From the NCBI GenBank assembly GCA_021292165.1, contig CM037876.1, forward strand, positions 288,401,938 through 288,465,937: DNA of 64,000 nucleotides. The letters are read 5' to 3'. This DNA comes from Shinisaurus crocodilurus. Lineage: Eukaryota; Chordata; Lepidosauria; Squamata; Shinisauridae. A model generated the notes under the pieces. It did not search any database. It had not been told where the DNA came from and worked only from the letters and a program-made list of their open reading frames with translations. Below are positions 10,605 to 21,762 of the stretch, one piece after another (position 1 is the first letter of the stretch; each line of letters opens with the position of its first letter). The translations under genes were made by a program, and so were the position numbers.

Positions 10605-10960
10605 ATTAAAAGTTAAAAGGCCTGGGGAAATTAAAAAGGTCTTCGCCCGGTGCTGAAAAGGTCAGATGCCAGGCAGGCCTCTCTTGCGAGGGCTTTCCTT
10701 AATGGGGGCACCACATAAAAAGGCCCTGTCCCTAGTCACCACCCACTTCAACTCATGTGGCAGGCAGGAGCACCTGGAGAAGGGCTTCCATAGGCCTTAG
10801 TCCATGTAGGGAAATATTTATTCGCAGCCCCGATGTGATCCATGCCACCTTGTAGCTCTGGACTGACACCACAACCACTGACACATCCAGAGAGCTGCCA
10901 CTTGACACAGAGTCTAAGGCTCTGAGAATAAAATCTTGCAAAAACAAAAACAAACAAACC
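10605..10960 (-). mobile_element. L2-clade LINE 3' UTR, antisense
   Basis: Blocks such as AAAAAGGTCTTCGCCC, GGCACCACATAAAAAGGCCC and TTCAACTCATGTGGCAGG follow the same order as the L2 3' UTR at 8390-8560. No coding part is left. Confidence 0.5.
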
Positions 10961-11420
10961 CCTGACTGGCTGCCTCAGGTGAAGTTTTGTGTTGACAATT
11001 TAAAACTTTTAGCAGAGTTTAAGCTTGACGGTTGCTGTTGTCTTGCCATTCCCCTGGTTAGTTTTATGAAAACATTAACCTTGACATTTTGACGACTTCT
11101 TTCCTTTCCCTTCATTTAGTATCTCATTTAAAGTTTGTTTTCATTGTCTTCAGCTTAATGATTCCCTTGGACTGATTGCACAACCAAAGTCCTTTGAAGA
11201 ATGACAGTTTGGTGTACCCAGTGGCAGATCCCAAAGTGGGGTTTAATGTCTAAAACAAAGCCAAGCTGCTATGTGGCGCCAGAGCGACACTTGGCATCAG
11301 CATTCTCAGGCAGTATTGTGGGTGGAACAGCACTGCAGCTAAGCAAACAATCGCTCATTAGGAAGACACTGAGGCGTTTCTCCGAACACTGCCTCATTCC
11401 ATGCTGCCACTACCAAGGGC
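10961..11420. other. Unassigned sequence
   Basis: I see nothing recognisable here. Confidence 0.3.
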
Positions 11421-11423
11421 TTA

Positions 11424-11559
11424 CAGCCTTCCCCATCCTGGTTCCCTCCAGATGTGCTGGATGACAACTTCCTTCAGCCCTAGCCAGCATCACCAATGAT
11501 CAAAGCTGATGGAAATTGTTGTGCCAAACAACTGGAAGGCACGAGGTTGGGGAAGGCTG
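11424..11559. mobile_element. Palindromic hAT MITE, 'CCAGATGTTTTGGAC' family
   Basis: It runs from CAGCCTTCCCCATCCTGG to GAGGTTGGGGAAGGCTG. The arms are diverged (CCAGATGTGCTGGATGACAA) and the TSD is not clear. Confidence 0.6.
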
Positions 11560-11901
11560 GCTTATTTTGTTAATGCCACCACCCAGGCTGGAAACATCTC
11601 CAAGTGTCTGGTTACCCGAGTGCTTAAAAGTAGGATGATTATTAAACAGGCCTGCCTTTGCATGGGTTGGAATAGCCTGTAGTTTGATCCAGCAAAGCCT
11701 CCAAGCAAAGTGACGCAGCTGTCGAAGCTGGATACATTGTGCCCGCCCCATCTGAGTGAAGCCATGGCCTCTAGCGCCCCAGGATATGGTCCCTGCCATG
11801 GTGCGTCCCGATAGCCCACTGAGGGAGGTGTCTGTCCACTCCATCCCCCTTAGTGGGGTGCTGCCCCGCAACAGGGAGCAGGTGTATAACTCTGTCCCTC
11901 G

Positions 11902-12797
11902 GGGCTTCTCTACGCGAGGCATTTAACCTGCCACTTTGCCGAAGCTTCTTCTTCTGTTTTCTTTGTGGGACTAAGAGCGTGCCCTTTCTTTGCAGGAAAA
12001 AAGGTGGGATATTAATATAATAATAAATAAATACATACATAAATACATGTGGTCCCCCCCGGGGGGGTTTTCCTTCTCTGCCTTTCTATGGGCCGATTCA
12101 CACGACCCAGGCTGCGAGCGGGGGAGGCACCACGGGGCCACCTGCAGGGTCCGGTGGGACGCTGCAGACCTGCACCCCGCACGCGTGGGCCGACCCCCAC
12201 AGTCCCCGCACCACAGTGCGGGCCTCCCGGCGCTAGGGCGCGGGGCCCTGGAATGCCCAGAGGGGCCATTTGCCCCTACAGGCTGGAGCGGCGGCCGCTC
12301 CGGCTGCTCTGGGCTGGGGGCTGCCGCCTCTGTGGGGATCCCGCGGGACGGCCGCCCGCTGTTCGCACGGCATGGTGACCACACGCAGTAGGGGCTTACC
12401 CCTCTACTGACCATGGTCACTTTGCGTGCATCCCGCGCGCGGCTGTCCCACGGGTGCACCCGCGGTCGGCATTCACACGACATGGGAACCGCGGGGGACT
12501 TGCGGTTCCCGTGTCGTGCGAACAAGCCCTATATGTTCCTATATGTTTCATTACAGAACCACAAGGTGGTGCTGTGGTATAGAGTGGAATTGTGAATATA
12601 CATGAGACTCCCATTCTGATTCATTCCGACTTCCCAGATAATAGCTTACTTCCCTCACTCTAAAAACATCTGTGGAAATGGCTAGAAAAGCACGGGAGAG
12701 GCCCTGGTGGATGATGACAACGTCATGTAAAGCACCTGCAAACTTCCATGAGTGAAGAATCACGAGTGCACAATAAATGCCTCGTGTAGAATGCTCT
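11902..12797. mobile_element. MITE, 'GGGCTTCTCTA' family, split by a CpG-rich element
   Basis: The left end GGGCTTCTCTACGCGAGG and right end CCTCGTGTAGAATGCTCT are diverged inverted repeats. Blocks such as CTCTGCCTTTCTA, ACAAGGTGGTGCTG-like text and GGAGAGGCCCTGG match the uninterrupted copy at 17309-17677. A MIR/L2-type tail (AAAAAAGGTGGGATATTAAT) lies at 11990-12045. A second insertion is at 12090-12529. Confidence 0.7.
12090..12529. mobile_element. CpG-rich TIR element with 3-bp TSD (TAT)
   Basis: It starts GGGCCGATTCACACGAC and ends GTCGTGCGAACAAGCCC, imperfect inverted repeats. TAT flanks both sides (12087-12089 and 12530-12532). The copy of the host MITE at 17309-17677 lacks it, giving a paralogous empty site. 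The 440 bp are strongly GC- and CpG-rich. Long frames on both strands here are by-products of composition. The superfamily is unresolved; a 3-bp TSD would suit PIF/Harbinger. Confidence 0.7.
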
Positions 12798-13078
12798 CAG
12801 CCTACTGAATCCCCTGGGTTCTAACCATGTGCTGGTTAAAGGAAGTCTGCCCCTAGTGACTGAAGATGTTACTGCAGGCTTCAACCACATCGATGCATTA
12901 AAATGAATTAAAATTAATTAATGCATGTTTAAAAAACACACAAAATAAACCCAAGGAGCATACTCCTAGGACCCAGCTGTCTAGGTTTCACAGTCTTGGT
13001 GCTATGATGCTGATGGACGGACAGCCAGCCAGACACACATCCTGGTTGTTGTTGTCGTGGTCATCATCATCATCATCA
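12798..13078. other. Unassigned sequence ending in (CAT)n
   Basis: Nothing is recognised until a short TCATCATCAT run at 13060-13079, which served as the CR1 target. Confidence 0.35.
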
Positions 13079-14302
13079 TAGAATCATAGAATCATAGAAA
13101 AGTAGAGTTGGAAGGGGCCTACAAGGCCATCGAGTCCAACCCCCTGCTCAATGCAGGAATCTAGGTCAAAGCATCTCTGACAGATGTCTGTCCAGCTGCA
13201 CCTTGAATGCCTCCAGAGTGGGAGAGCCCACGACCTCCCTAGGTAGTTGATTCCATTGTCTTATTGCTCTGACAGTCAGGAAATTTTTCCTGATGTTTAG
13301 GTGGAATCTAGGTTCCTGTAACTTGAGCCCATTATTCCGTGTCCTGCAAACTGGGATGAACGAGAAGAGATCTTTGCCCTCCTCTGTGTGACATCCCTTC
13401 AATACTGGAAGAGTGCGATCATATCTCCCCAGTCTCCTCTTCTGAAGGCTAAACATGCCCAGTTATTTCAGTCTCTCCTCATAGGGCCTTGTTTCCAGTC
13501 CCTTTATCATCCTTGTTGCCCTCCTCTGAACCCTCTCCAGTTTGTCTATGTCCTTCTTAAAGTGAGGTGCCCAGAACTGGACGCAGTACTCAAGATGAGG
13601 CCTAACCAGTGCCGAGTAAAGGGGAATTATCACTTCCCGCGATTTGGAAGCTATACTTCTATTAATACAGCCCAAAATTGCATTTGCCTTCTTTGCAGCC
13701 ACATCGCATTGCTGGCTCATATTCAGTTTGTGATCTACCACAATTCCAAGATCCTTCTCACTTGTAGTATTGTTGAGCCAAGTGTCCCCCATTCTGTAAC
13801 TCTGCATTTGGTTTCCTCTCCCTAGGTGCAGCACTTGGCATTTATCCCTATTAAATTTCATTCTGTTGTTTTCGGCCCAGCGCTCCAGCCTATCGAGGTC
13901 ACTTTGAATTTTGTTTCTGTCTTCCAGAGTATTAGCTGTTCCACCCAACTTTGTGTCATCTGCAAATTTGATAAGCATTCCCTGTACCTCCTGATCCAAG
14001 TCATTAATAAAATGTTGAAGAGCACCGGGCCCAGGACCGAGCCCTGTGGTACCCCCGCTCGTTACCTCTCCCCAGTTTGAGAAGGAACCATTGATAAGCA
14101 ACTCTTTGAGTCGATTCTGTAGCCAATTGTGGATCCACCTGATAGTTGTTCCATCTAGCCCACCCTTAGCTAGCTTACTACAGGATATCATGAGGCACTT
14201 TGTCGAAAGCTTGCTGAAGTCCAGATATAATGTCCACAGCATTCCCACAGTCCACAAGGGAGGTTACCCGATCAAAAATGAGATCAGATTAGTCTGACAG
14301 GA
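13079..14302 (-). mobile_element. CR1 LINE, 5'-truncated, antisense
   Basis: The 3' end is at 13079 with three copies of the AGAATCAT octamer. Sequence parallels 24860-26090 nearly base for base, up to GATTAGTCTGACAGGA at 14302. ATCATCAT occurs at both borders, consistent with a short target duplication. It holds the reverse-transcriptase C-terminal half and the 3' UTR. Confidence 0.9.
13166..14257 (-). pseudogene. CR1 ORF2 reverse-transcriptase fragment (broken)
   Basis: The upstream piece (13463-14257) contains [27 protein letters not shown] and the catalytic [12 protein letters not shown] box, then the RT thumb and C-terminal region (NKDLGIVVDHKLNMSQQCD-like; HLEYCVQFWAPHFKKDIDKL). The PQGSVLGP segment is disrupted. 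A frameshift near 13460 moves the rest (RTRNNGLKLQEPRFHLNIRK) to another frame, 13166-13456. It is a dead copy; the FADD catalytic residues remain visible. Confidence 0.85.
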
Positions 14303-14425
14303 CTAATCATCATCGATTGTTGCTGCTCTTGTACTTATGAGCAAAGTGCCCAGTATTGTGTGTATGTATAGAAGGAGGCTTTATATATTGCAAGGAAACC
14401 TGGAGAATGCTGTGACTCTCCACGT

Positions 14426-14560
14426 CAGTGTTCTCCCACCTTGGGTCCCCAGATGTTCTTGGCCTACAACTCCCAGCATGCCCCTGCCAGCGTATCTGGC
14501 TGGGGCATCCTGGGAGTTGTAGGCCAAGAACATCTGGGGACCCAAGGTGGGAGAACACTG
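14426..14560. mobile_element. Palindromic hAT MITE, 'GTTCTCCAACCTTGGG' family
   Basis: CAGTGTTCTCCCACCTTGGG and its reverse complement frame a near-perfect 135-bp palindrome. The flanks CTCCACGT and CTCTACGT match at 7 of 8 positions. Confidence 0.9.
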
Positions 14561-15088
14561 CTCTACGTTCTCTGCATACAAATGGCTTACACCCATCGTC
14601 AGAGGTAGACGGCAAGTTTTCCCCTGCCAGCCATTTCCCCAAATCAGTGCCAGCTCCAGGTTTTTGAGTGCCCTTGGGCAGCACACCCTCAATGGGCCCC
14701 CTCTCAGTGAGTCCACCTTCCCACCACCATTGTCACCACAGCTGCTCTTGCTCCTAACCTTACTTAACAGGCAGAGAGCCGGTGAGCAAGGAGGCAGAGG
14801 CATCTCCTGCTCCTCCTTCCTTCACAGCACCACACACACACACACACAAAACAAGCAGGTTGTAAAGATGTAGAGGAGCAACTCCAGAGGCCTCTTTTCC
14901 TGCTGGGCTGTGGGCCCTCATCAGGTGCCCAACCAGGCCTGCTATTGATGCTGGCTCTGCCCCAAATGTATGGATTTTTTCTTCGGAGAAGAAACCAGAG
15001 AAGGAACCATGAAACCATTCACTTTGGGCCAAACTAGTTGTGATCAGTTCTCCAAAGGATGTTTTTAGTCTTAAAAACAGTTGTGTGT
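14561..15088. other. Unassigned sequence with a short (CA)n
   Basis: A CA run lies at about 14830-14849. TGCCAGCTCCAGG...GCACACC has a faint DNA-transposon look, but I cannot assign it. Confidence 0.3.
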
Positions 15089-15477
15089 GAGAAATGTGGT
15101 GTAGAGGTTAGAGCAGGGCTCTCCAACCTTGGGTCCCCAGATGTTGTTGGACTACAGCTCCCAGAATCCCTTGCCATTAGCCATGCTGGCTGGGTATGCT
15201 GGGAGCTGTAGGCCAGCAACATCTGGGGACCCAAGGTTGGAGAGCCCTGGGTTAGAGTGTTGGACTGGGACTCGGGAGATCCGGATTCTAGTCCCCACTC
15301 AGCCATGAAGCTCACTTGGTAGTTTCGGGTTCATCACTGACTCTCTACCTAACCTACCTCACAGGGTTGTTGTGAGGATAAAACAGGGAGCAAGAGAACC
15401 ATGTACGCTGCCTTGGGTTCCTTGCAAGAGGAAATCAGGTACGATATAAATGTAATAGTAAGTGTAAAAATAAATAA
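15089..15477 (+). mobile_element. MIR-like CORE-SINE split by a MITE
   Basis: The head (AATGTGGTGTAGAGGTTAGAG) ends at 15113 and resumes at 15250 as GGTTAGAGTGTTGGACTGGG. The body (CCTACCTCACAGGGTTGTTG) and tail (GATATAAATGTAATAG) follow. The MITE at 15114-15249 duplicates GGTTAGAG. Confidence 0.85.
15114..15249. mobile_element. Palindromic hAT MITE nested in a SINE, perfect TSD
   Basis: It starts CAGGGCTCTCCAACCTTGGG and ends with the reverse complement GTTGGAGAGCCCTG. GGTTAGAG flanks both sides (15106-15113, 15250-15257) and occurs once in intact SINE copies, so the insertion is certain. Confidence 0.95.
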
Positions 15478-16215
15478 CTCAGAGGGAGTGAGGGAGTGAG
15501 AAAATTAGACCTGGGCCATGATACTGGGGTGTCTGCAGGACTGGTCCAAGACTTTTTGTTGGCTGTTGAGTAATTGCCAGGGTCGAGGTAAATTAGCATA
15601 CGATCAGTAATGAATAATCCATGGGGCGGCCTCTTGGAAGAAGAACAAAAGAGAATGTTTTGAGTGAGTTTTGAGATGGAACTACTGGAGGACACATTGA
15701 GGAACTAATTAAGCTGTTCCAAGAGATCCATTGATTGTTTTGTATAGTGCAACAACAGCATCCCAATCTCCAGGGGCAAGAGGGGAGGAGTCCTTTTGTT
15801 CTTGTTCTTTCCTTCATGTGCACCTGGTAGCATCTGCGATCAACAACCCTCCCCCTTGTGGAAGCTCTGGTTGCTACGTGATCATTCTCCGACTCCTCCG
15901 CTTTCCTCTCAGTTCCTATGGATTTGGGATTACTGCCTGATTATAGAACAGCATATAAGATAAGCAATAAAAAAAAAAAAGACTGCCAGAAATGTTCACT
16001 TGACTTTGTGTTTTAGTTCTAGCAGCAGTCAATACTGAGAATTTCACTCTTTCGGGAATTTCCAAGAATGTCTTACTAACTAACTGCTGTAATTGTCATT
16101 TTCATCTCATCTCTGGAATCCTGCATCATAATATATATGGTCACATTTTTCTAAACCTGAATCTGTTGCTATTATTTCTTACTTGAATTCTTCATCATGA
16201 TCAGGGCTTGCATTT
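15478..16215. other. Unassigned sequence
   Basis: No family is recognised. There is an A-run at 15969-15980. Confidence 0.3.
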
Positions 16216-16223
16216 ACCTAGTC

Positions 16224-16346
16224 CACCCTTCCCTAAGCTGGTGCCCTCCAGAGGTTTTGAAGTACAAAAGCTATTATCCACTCTGGCTGGGGCTGATGGG
16301 AGTCATAGTCCAGAACTTCTGGAGGGCAGTAGCTTGGGGAAGGCTG
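16224..16346. mobile_element. Palindromic hAT MITE, 'CCAGATGTTTTGGAC' family
   Basis: The ends are CACCCTTCCCTAAGCTGG and AGCTTGGGGAAGGCTG. ACCTAGT flanks both sides (7 of 8 bases). Confidence 0.75.
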
Positions 16347-17308
16347 ACCTAGTGCATGTGAAGAAGGTGCAGAGCTGGCCCTCCCAGGGGGCAGGTTGAA
16401 TCCCATGCTTCAGGCAGCAGAGCAGGAGGAGTTGTGAGTTGCACACTCCCCCCACTGCTGGCAGGTGCTCCAGAGAGACCCCCCCCACCCCCAACCCCCA
16501 CCCCCTCACTTGCTGCAGCAAATACCATAGCAGGAGAGCAGCTGGTGGGACTCTCCACAGCAGCCCCCTGTCCTGTCTCACTCTGAGGGGATCCTCAGAG
16601 CTAGAAGACATCTGGCTGCTCTGGAGGAGATGCTCGCCCTAACAGAGCTAACAGAGGACAGGTGGGTGCTCCTGAGGAGAGGTGTCCCGGGAGATTGCCC
16701 ATGGCAGAGGTGATGTCCTGGGATGCTTCTCCAGTTTCCACAATGCCTGCCTCCGAGGAAGGCCCCCTTCAGAGCCTGACATTTGCATCTGGCTGGCTCT
16801 CTGAAGAGCCACACAAGCTGCTGTCTCCTTGGGCTGATGGAGTGCTCCAGAGAGCCCACCTACCTTCTGGCTCATTCTGAGGGGTCCTCAGCACCAGCCA
16901 GACGGTGGGAAATAGTAACAATTGGGGGTGGAGGGATTCCATGCTGATGGCAATTGGGGGTGGGGGATGCAGTGGTGATTGGGGTGGCAACACAGGGGTG
17001 ATGATTGTGAGGCAACACAGTGGTGGTGCCTGTTCTCCACCTCCGGCGGTGGCAGAGCTTTCACTGCCACTGTGGTTGAAGTCACCCACTGCTACAAAAC
17101 TTTCTCCCTTGGATGCCTCTGATTTCATTCTCCATCTAGATCACCCTGAGCATTTTGGTCAGCAGGGGGGTGGGAAGTAGTATGTCATTAGTACTAAATT
17201 TGGGCCTCGGTATTGCTAGTATCTGCCAGAGAGATAGTTAAGCATGAAGAATCACTCAATATGATTGAAGATCTCCTTCAGATGCCCTTCTGCATGTTAC
17301 ACCACCAA
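16347..17308. other. Unassigned sequence
   Basis: It has GC- and C-rich runs near 16480-16510 and repeated GGGGGTGG motifs near 16923-16990. No gene or repeat family is recognised. Confidence 0.3.
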
Positions 17309-17677
17309 GGGCTTCTCTACAAGAGGTTTTTAACCCACCACTTTACTGAGGCGTCTGCTTCGGGATTCTTTGCTGGATCAAGATTGGCTCCTTTACATGT
17401 GTCCCCCCCCGGGGGGTTTCTTTCTCTGCCTTTCTACATGTTCCATTACACAACCACAAGGTGGTGCTGCAGTACAGTGGAATTGCGAAAATACATGAGC
17501 TTCTCATAGCGCAATCTCTAAATAATAGCACACTTTCCTTGATCTAAAAAAAGCCGCAGAAATGCTTGGAAAGCACGAGAGAGGCCCTGGAGGATGACAA
17601 TGACATGTAAAGCACCCGTAAGCTACCGTGAGTGAGGAATCACAAACGCACAATACATTCCTTGTTTAGAGAAGCCC
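17309..17677. mobile_element. MITE, 'GGGCTTCTCTA' family, uninterrupted
   Basis: GGGCTTCTCTACAAGAGG at the left and CCTTGTTTAGAGAAGCCC at the right are inverted repeats. It provides the empty site for the insertion at 12090-12529 (CCTTTCTACATGTTCCATTA). Confidence 0.75.
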
Positions 17678-18040
17678 TGAGAGAGGTTAGGTTGTTGGGA
17701 AAGGGGGACAGAGCCTTCTCTGTCGTAGTACTCCACCTGTGAAACTCCCAAAGGAAGTTAGGCTGGTCCCTTCTTTATTCAGTTTTAGGTAGGCTATTAA
17801 AGCCTTTTCGTTCCATACGGCTTTTTAGTATTTTAAATGTATTTGCTCCAAACTCTGTTTTTAAGATTCTCTCCTGCTCTTAATTCTGCTCTTGGTGATG
17901 TTTTAAAGTTTTAAATGTGTGTTTTAAAGTTTTCAAATTGTTTTAAAGCTTTTACATTGTTTTCAGTTTTAACTGTACAGTAAATCACCTTGGGGGCCCT
18001 ATTTGGGCCAAAAGGCAACTCATACATTTACATATAATAC
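17678..18040 (+). mobile_element. LINE 3' UTR, L2-like, sense
   Basis: AGAGCCTTCTCTGTCGTAG, GAAACTCCCAAAGGAAGTTA, repeated TTTTAAAG runs and CACCTTGGGGGCCC near the end follow the layout of L2-type 3' UTRs. Family assignment is tentative. Confidence 0.45.
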
Positions 18041-18270
18041 TTCATTTATTTATTATATTTATATCCCTCCTTTTTTCCTGCAAGGAACCCAAGGTGACTT
18101 ACATAATCCTCCTCCTCCACTCCATTTTATCCTCACAACAACCCTGTGAGGGAGGTTAGGCTGAGAGTCAGTGACTGGCTCCAAGTCACCCAGTGAACTT
18201 CATGGACGAGTGGGGACTAGAACCCGGATCTCCCGAGTCCCAGTCAAACACTCTAACCACACTGGTTCTC
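18041..18270 (-). mobile_element. MIR-like CORE-SINE
   Basis: The tail TTTATTTATTATATTTATAT lies at the left. The body TGACTGGCTCCAAGTCACC and the tRNA-like head lie at the right. This copy lacks a few bases of the head (CTACACCACAC). Confidence 0.8.
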
Positions 18271-18307
18271 AAAATAATATTAATAAAGAAACTACCAAAA
18301 CCAATCA

Positions 18308-18444
18308 CTTGGCTAGGATCCAAATAGCTATGTGAGGAAAAATACACATGCTGGGTGGAATCAGATGAGAGGATGGGGGGGGGATGTTGTATGTGCAGAA
18401 ATATCTTTCACTCATGCACGGGGCTATTTGGATCCCCAGCCAGT
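18308..18444. mobile_element. Small palindromic element, 'GGATCCAAATAGC' ends
   Basis: GGCTAGGATCCAAATAGC at the left pairs with GGCTATTTGGATCCCCAGCC at the right. It is a 137-bp MITE-like unit; the family is unknown. Confidence 0.5.
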
Positions 18445-19125
18445 GCTTTTAAGTATAATTCAGAAATTGTCTAGGAAAAATAGCATATTTGAAATTTGAT
18501 TTAAAAACACAAACAAAAACAAGCGCTACTACTTATAGAGTACCTGCATTTCAGTGCAGAAAAGAATGATTTTACAACAGCATATATGAGGGTCTGAACC
18601 AAGGAGATGTGGACTGACAAGTTATAAGTGTGGCTGGCTTGACAGTGTTGCCTGATTTCTAAAAAGTAGGCAAGATAATAATATGGAAAACAATACTACA
18701 ATGCATCAACCTGCTCACAGTAATTACATATTTCGGACCAGCTCCAAATGTACATTACTGAGGAGGGCTATTATTATTGAGCAGGAAAAGAACCCAAAGA
18801 ATGCCTGTCCAGAAATATACACACACACACACACAGGCAGGCAGGCAGGCACATACGCACGCACGCACGCACGCACACCATAACCACACCTCAGTAGAAG
18901 AGCAGGCAACTGGAATAACAGAATGACTTTCTGCACCCCATGTTCTGAATTGTTTTCTTATTATGAGGCATCTATTGGATTTTGTGGAGGAAGGGGGGGC
19001 TGGCTGACCCGCCACAACCCCACCCTTTCTACCCCAAAGGACCCAAGACCCCCAGAGATCTCAAGGTACCAGACTGCCAAGCAATCCTACTTGAATCTCT
19101 GTTCAGGGACTTGCCTTTATGACTG
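18445..19125. other. Unassigned sequence with a compound microsatellite
   Basis: The only clear structure is the tract at 18821-18878. Confidence 0.35.
18821..18878 (+). repeat. Compound microsatellite (CA)n(GGCA)n(CGCA)n
   Basis: (AC)n passes into (GGCA)n and then (CGCA)n. Long frames here on the minus strand (Cys/Val-rich) come from this tract. Confidence 0.9.
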
Positions 19126-19813
19126 TAACCTGGATTTAGTTGCTGGAACCACAGAGCAATCCACAAACACCATGTGGGGTAAAAAACCAAAAGAAGGTTT
19201 ATTCAGGTAGCATTTTACAACAAGAATAGGGAAATGAGAGAAGCACAAAATAGAGAGACACTTTGGTACAAAGTAATAGAGTTACAAAAATAACAAAACC
19301 TGATTCCTTATATCTCCCAGGCACACACTCTGTTACCTGGGGGTCAGTTCTCTTCCAGGGTTGGATCCAGCACAGCCTTGCTGCCCGGGAAGACAACACA
19401 GCTACCCGAAGGTCCGAGATGGGTAGCCCTCCACAAGGCTTGCCTTGCCAAAGCCCTCATTCAGCTAATTTCACCAGGAGCTACCTGGGGTCGGATCCTG
19501 AGGCCACCCGAAGGCTTGGGCCTCTGCTTGGCTTGCCGCCATTGCTCCAACAGCTGGCAGCAATCACGTGACAACAAAGACACAAAGGCTACACTTTGGG
19601 AATATATCTTTTCCTCCTCCCCCGCCCTTCCTGTGTAGGAACCCTCAGAGGCTCTTTTTCTCCACAGATTTCCTAAATGTCCTCTCTAAGTACTTCTCCC
19701 TTTTATGCAAAAGTAATAAAAAGTCTGACATTATGACAGGTGATCTGGGTAGAGCATAGATATTGACCTGGTTCACATGACATGACAAGCCTTCATGGGT
19801 TATCACCCATGGT
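19126..19813. other. Unassigned, possibly LTR-derived
   Basis: An AAGGTTTATTCAGG motif (minus-strand AATAAA) and a Gly/Arg-rich frame suggest a retroviral-type LTR on the minus strand, but no TG...CA pair or TSD is visible. Confidence 0.2.
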
Positions 19814-20180
19814 AAGAACATGAGAAGAGCCATGCTGGATCAGACCAGGGTTCTATCTAGTCCAGCATCCTGTTCACACAGTGGCCAACCAGCTGCCCAT
19901 GGGATCCCAGAAGCCAGACATGAGTGCAACAGCACCCTCCTGCCCATGTTCCCCAGCAACTGGTGTACATAGGCAACTGCCTCTGATACTGGAGGAAGCA
20001 CACAGCCTCCAATCAGGACTAGTAGCCACCAATCACCTTCTTCATAAATTTGTCCAATCCCCTTTTAAAGTGCTCCAAATTGGAGGCCATCACCACATCC
20101 TGTGGAAGTGAATTCCATAGTTTAACTATACGATGTGTGTGAAGAAGTCCTTCCTTTTATCTGTCCTGAGTCCCCTGATG
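19814..20180 (-). mobile_element. CR1-group LINE 3' end (TTCTTATG subfamily), antisense
   Basis: It starts with the tail complement AAGAACATGAGAAGAGCCATG, then GTTCACACAGTGGCC, and runs up to GAAGAAGTCCTTCC. It is 5'-truncated. Confidence 0.8.
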
Positions 20181-20480
20181 TGGTGGCTTGTCATGATGTC
20201 CAAACCTGGAGCAGTTTCTGCAGTGTGGCTTATTTTTCATGAACAAGCCACTCTGAGAACCCACGGCTTGTTGTTTGGTTGTTCAGGGTGATGTCCGAAC
20301 CCAGCAGAGTGGGTTCTACATGGCTTGTTTGAAAGGGCTTCAGAAGCACTCGGTAAGAGCAATGAAAAACCTGACTGCTCCTTGCAGTGCCCTCCACCCC
20401 CTTCTCCTCCAGCTCTGGGCTTCATTTGACAATGACAGTCTTTATCTTCTTGTAAGCTGAATTAGCATAGGTATGTGTGA
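20181..20480. other. Unassigned sequence
   Basis: The motif 'GGCTTGTCATGATGTCC' has an echo in 'GACATGACAAGCC' at 19788-19800, so the CR1 piece may sit inside an older palindromic element. Confidence 0.3.
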
Positions 20481-20769
20481 TTGACTTATCTTTGGGTAAG
20501 CCCATCACCTCCCCCCCCCCCATGTGGGACTATGGCGATTTGGAAGGGGGAATTTAAGCTCCCCCTCCCGTTTTCATGCTGAAATTACCCTTCCCACACT
20601 TTTGCCAGGAATGGTTAAAAAACGAATCCCCCCCTTTTAAACCAGTCCTCACTGGGCGGGGGGGGGGATTTCGGCATGAAAGCAGGAGGGGGGAAATCAT
20701 AAATCCCCCTCCCAAATTGTCATGGTGCCAAACTGGGGGTGCGCACATGCTTACCCAGAGGTAAGTCAA
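20481..20769. mobile_element. Palindromic element, 'TTGACTTATCTTTGGGTAAG' ends
   Basis: The left end TTGACTTATCTTTGGGTAAG pairs with CTTACCCAGAGGTAAGTCAA at the right. The interior is C- and G-rich with paired GGGGAATTT-like blocks. It is a MITE-like unit of 289 bp; the family is unknown. Confidence 0.6.
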
Positions 20770-21627
20770 TTATGCATACATGCATAGCTGTGCTAGGAAG
20801 AGGAACAGGCTAGGAGGGGCAGCCAAGGAGGCTGTTTTTTTAAGTGCTAAAGAAAGAAAATGAATAAAACCCTCAGACACATCATCCTAAAAAGTAAGGA
20901 AAGCCTCCCCTCACTCCACTCCAAAAATACGGCAACGCAGGTGCTTCACAAGGCAAGAAACATGTGCGTGTGTGTAGCGGGTGGAGTCTCATCACAGCAG
21001 GAGTACAGAGGAGTTGTGCTGCGAAGGTCCCTGGGATACATGCAGGGAGCAGACAGGAGGAATACATTGGATACAAGCCACAATGAACAAGCCTGTTTGT
21101 GGAGGCGGGAGTCACCCCATGTTGGAGTGGTAGGTGATTTTGAGCCTCCATTGCATAGTCTCCAGCTGGCCCCAAAATGCCGGGGCACTCCCAAAAACCC
21201 TTAAGCCATCACTGCTTCTCACTTTGTCATGCAGAGTCCTGAATTCCCCTGCCTCCTGCAACTGCAAGCTACTTTAAGCTGTCTTAAAGGGGCCATGGGC
21301 AACATTGCAGCTAAGCTAAAACTTTTAGCTTAGCTGCAATTTTGCACATGACCCCTTTAAGAGAAAGTAAGCAGGGAGGGAACAGACGTGTGTGTGAATG
21401 CGCTGCACCTGCTGGCCTGGACCAATGGAGAGGTTAATGAGGAAATTTATCACATGATTCCTATCTTTGTATTGCCAAAGATTTTATTTCCTAACAGAGC
21501 TGACTCTGTGCCTCTAACAGGCGAGGTTACAGTGTCAGAAGGAAATGCAACAAACTTCCCCTTCTCTCTGAAGCTCCATGTTTGGGGGTGTGGGGTGGGT
21601 AAGCTTCACCTGTTGAATTTGTGCCAA
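20770..21627. other. Unassigned sequence with a long hairpin
   Basis: The only structure is the inverted repeat at 21283-21361. The remainder is unassigned. Confidence 0.35.
21283..21361. repeat. 79-bp near-perfect inverted repeat
   Basis: CTTAAAGGGG...GCAGCTAAGCTAAAA is followed, after one base, by TTTTAGCTTAGCTGC...CCCCTTTAAG. It could form a long stem with an almost absent loop. Confidence 0.8.
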
Positions 21628-21762
21628 TCCTGAGCGTGGAAAGCTAAGCAGGGTCAGGCCTGGTTATTACTTGGATGGGAGACCCCTCCTCTAGTTTCCT
21701 GCATTGAGCAGGGGGTTGGACTCGATAGCCTTGTAGGCTCCTTCCAACTCTATGATCTATGA
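21628..21762 (+). mobile_element. 5S rRNA-derived SINE with CR1 tail (copy 1)
   Basis: The GGAAAGCTAAGCAGGGTCAG and TTGGATGGGAGACC blocks match vertebrate 5S rRNA internal promoter sequence. They are followed by a CR1 3' end (TGCATTGAGCAGGGGGTTGG, CTCCTTCCAACTCTATGAT). The head is degraded. Confidence 0.8.

Noticed and set aside
11971..12525. 184-residue minus-strand frame
   Set aside because: It lies almost wholly in a CpG-rich TIR element, overlaps long frames on the other strand and has no domain.
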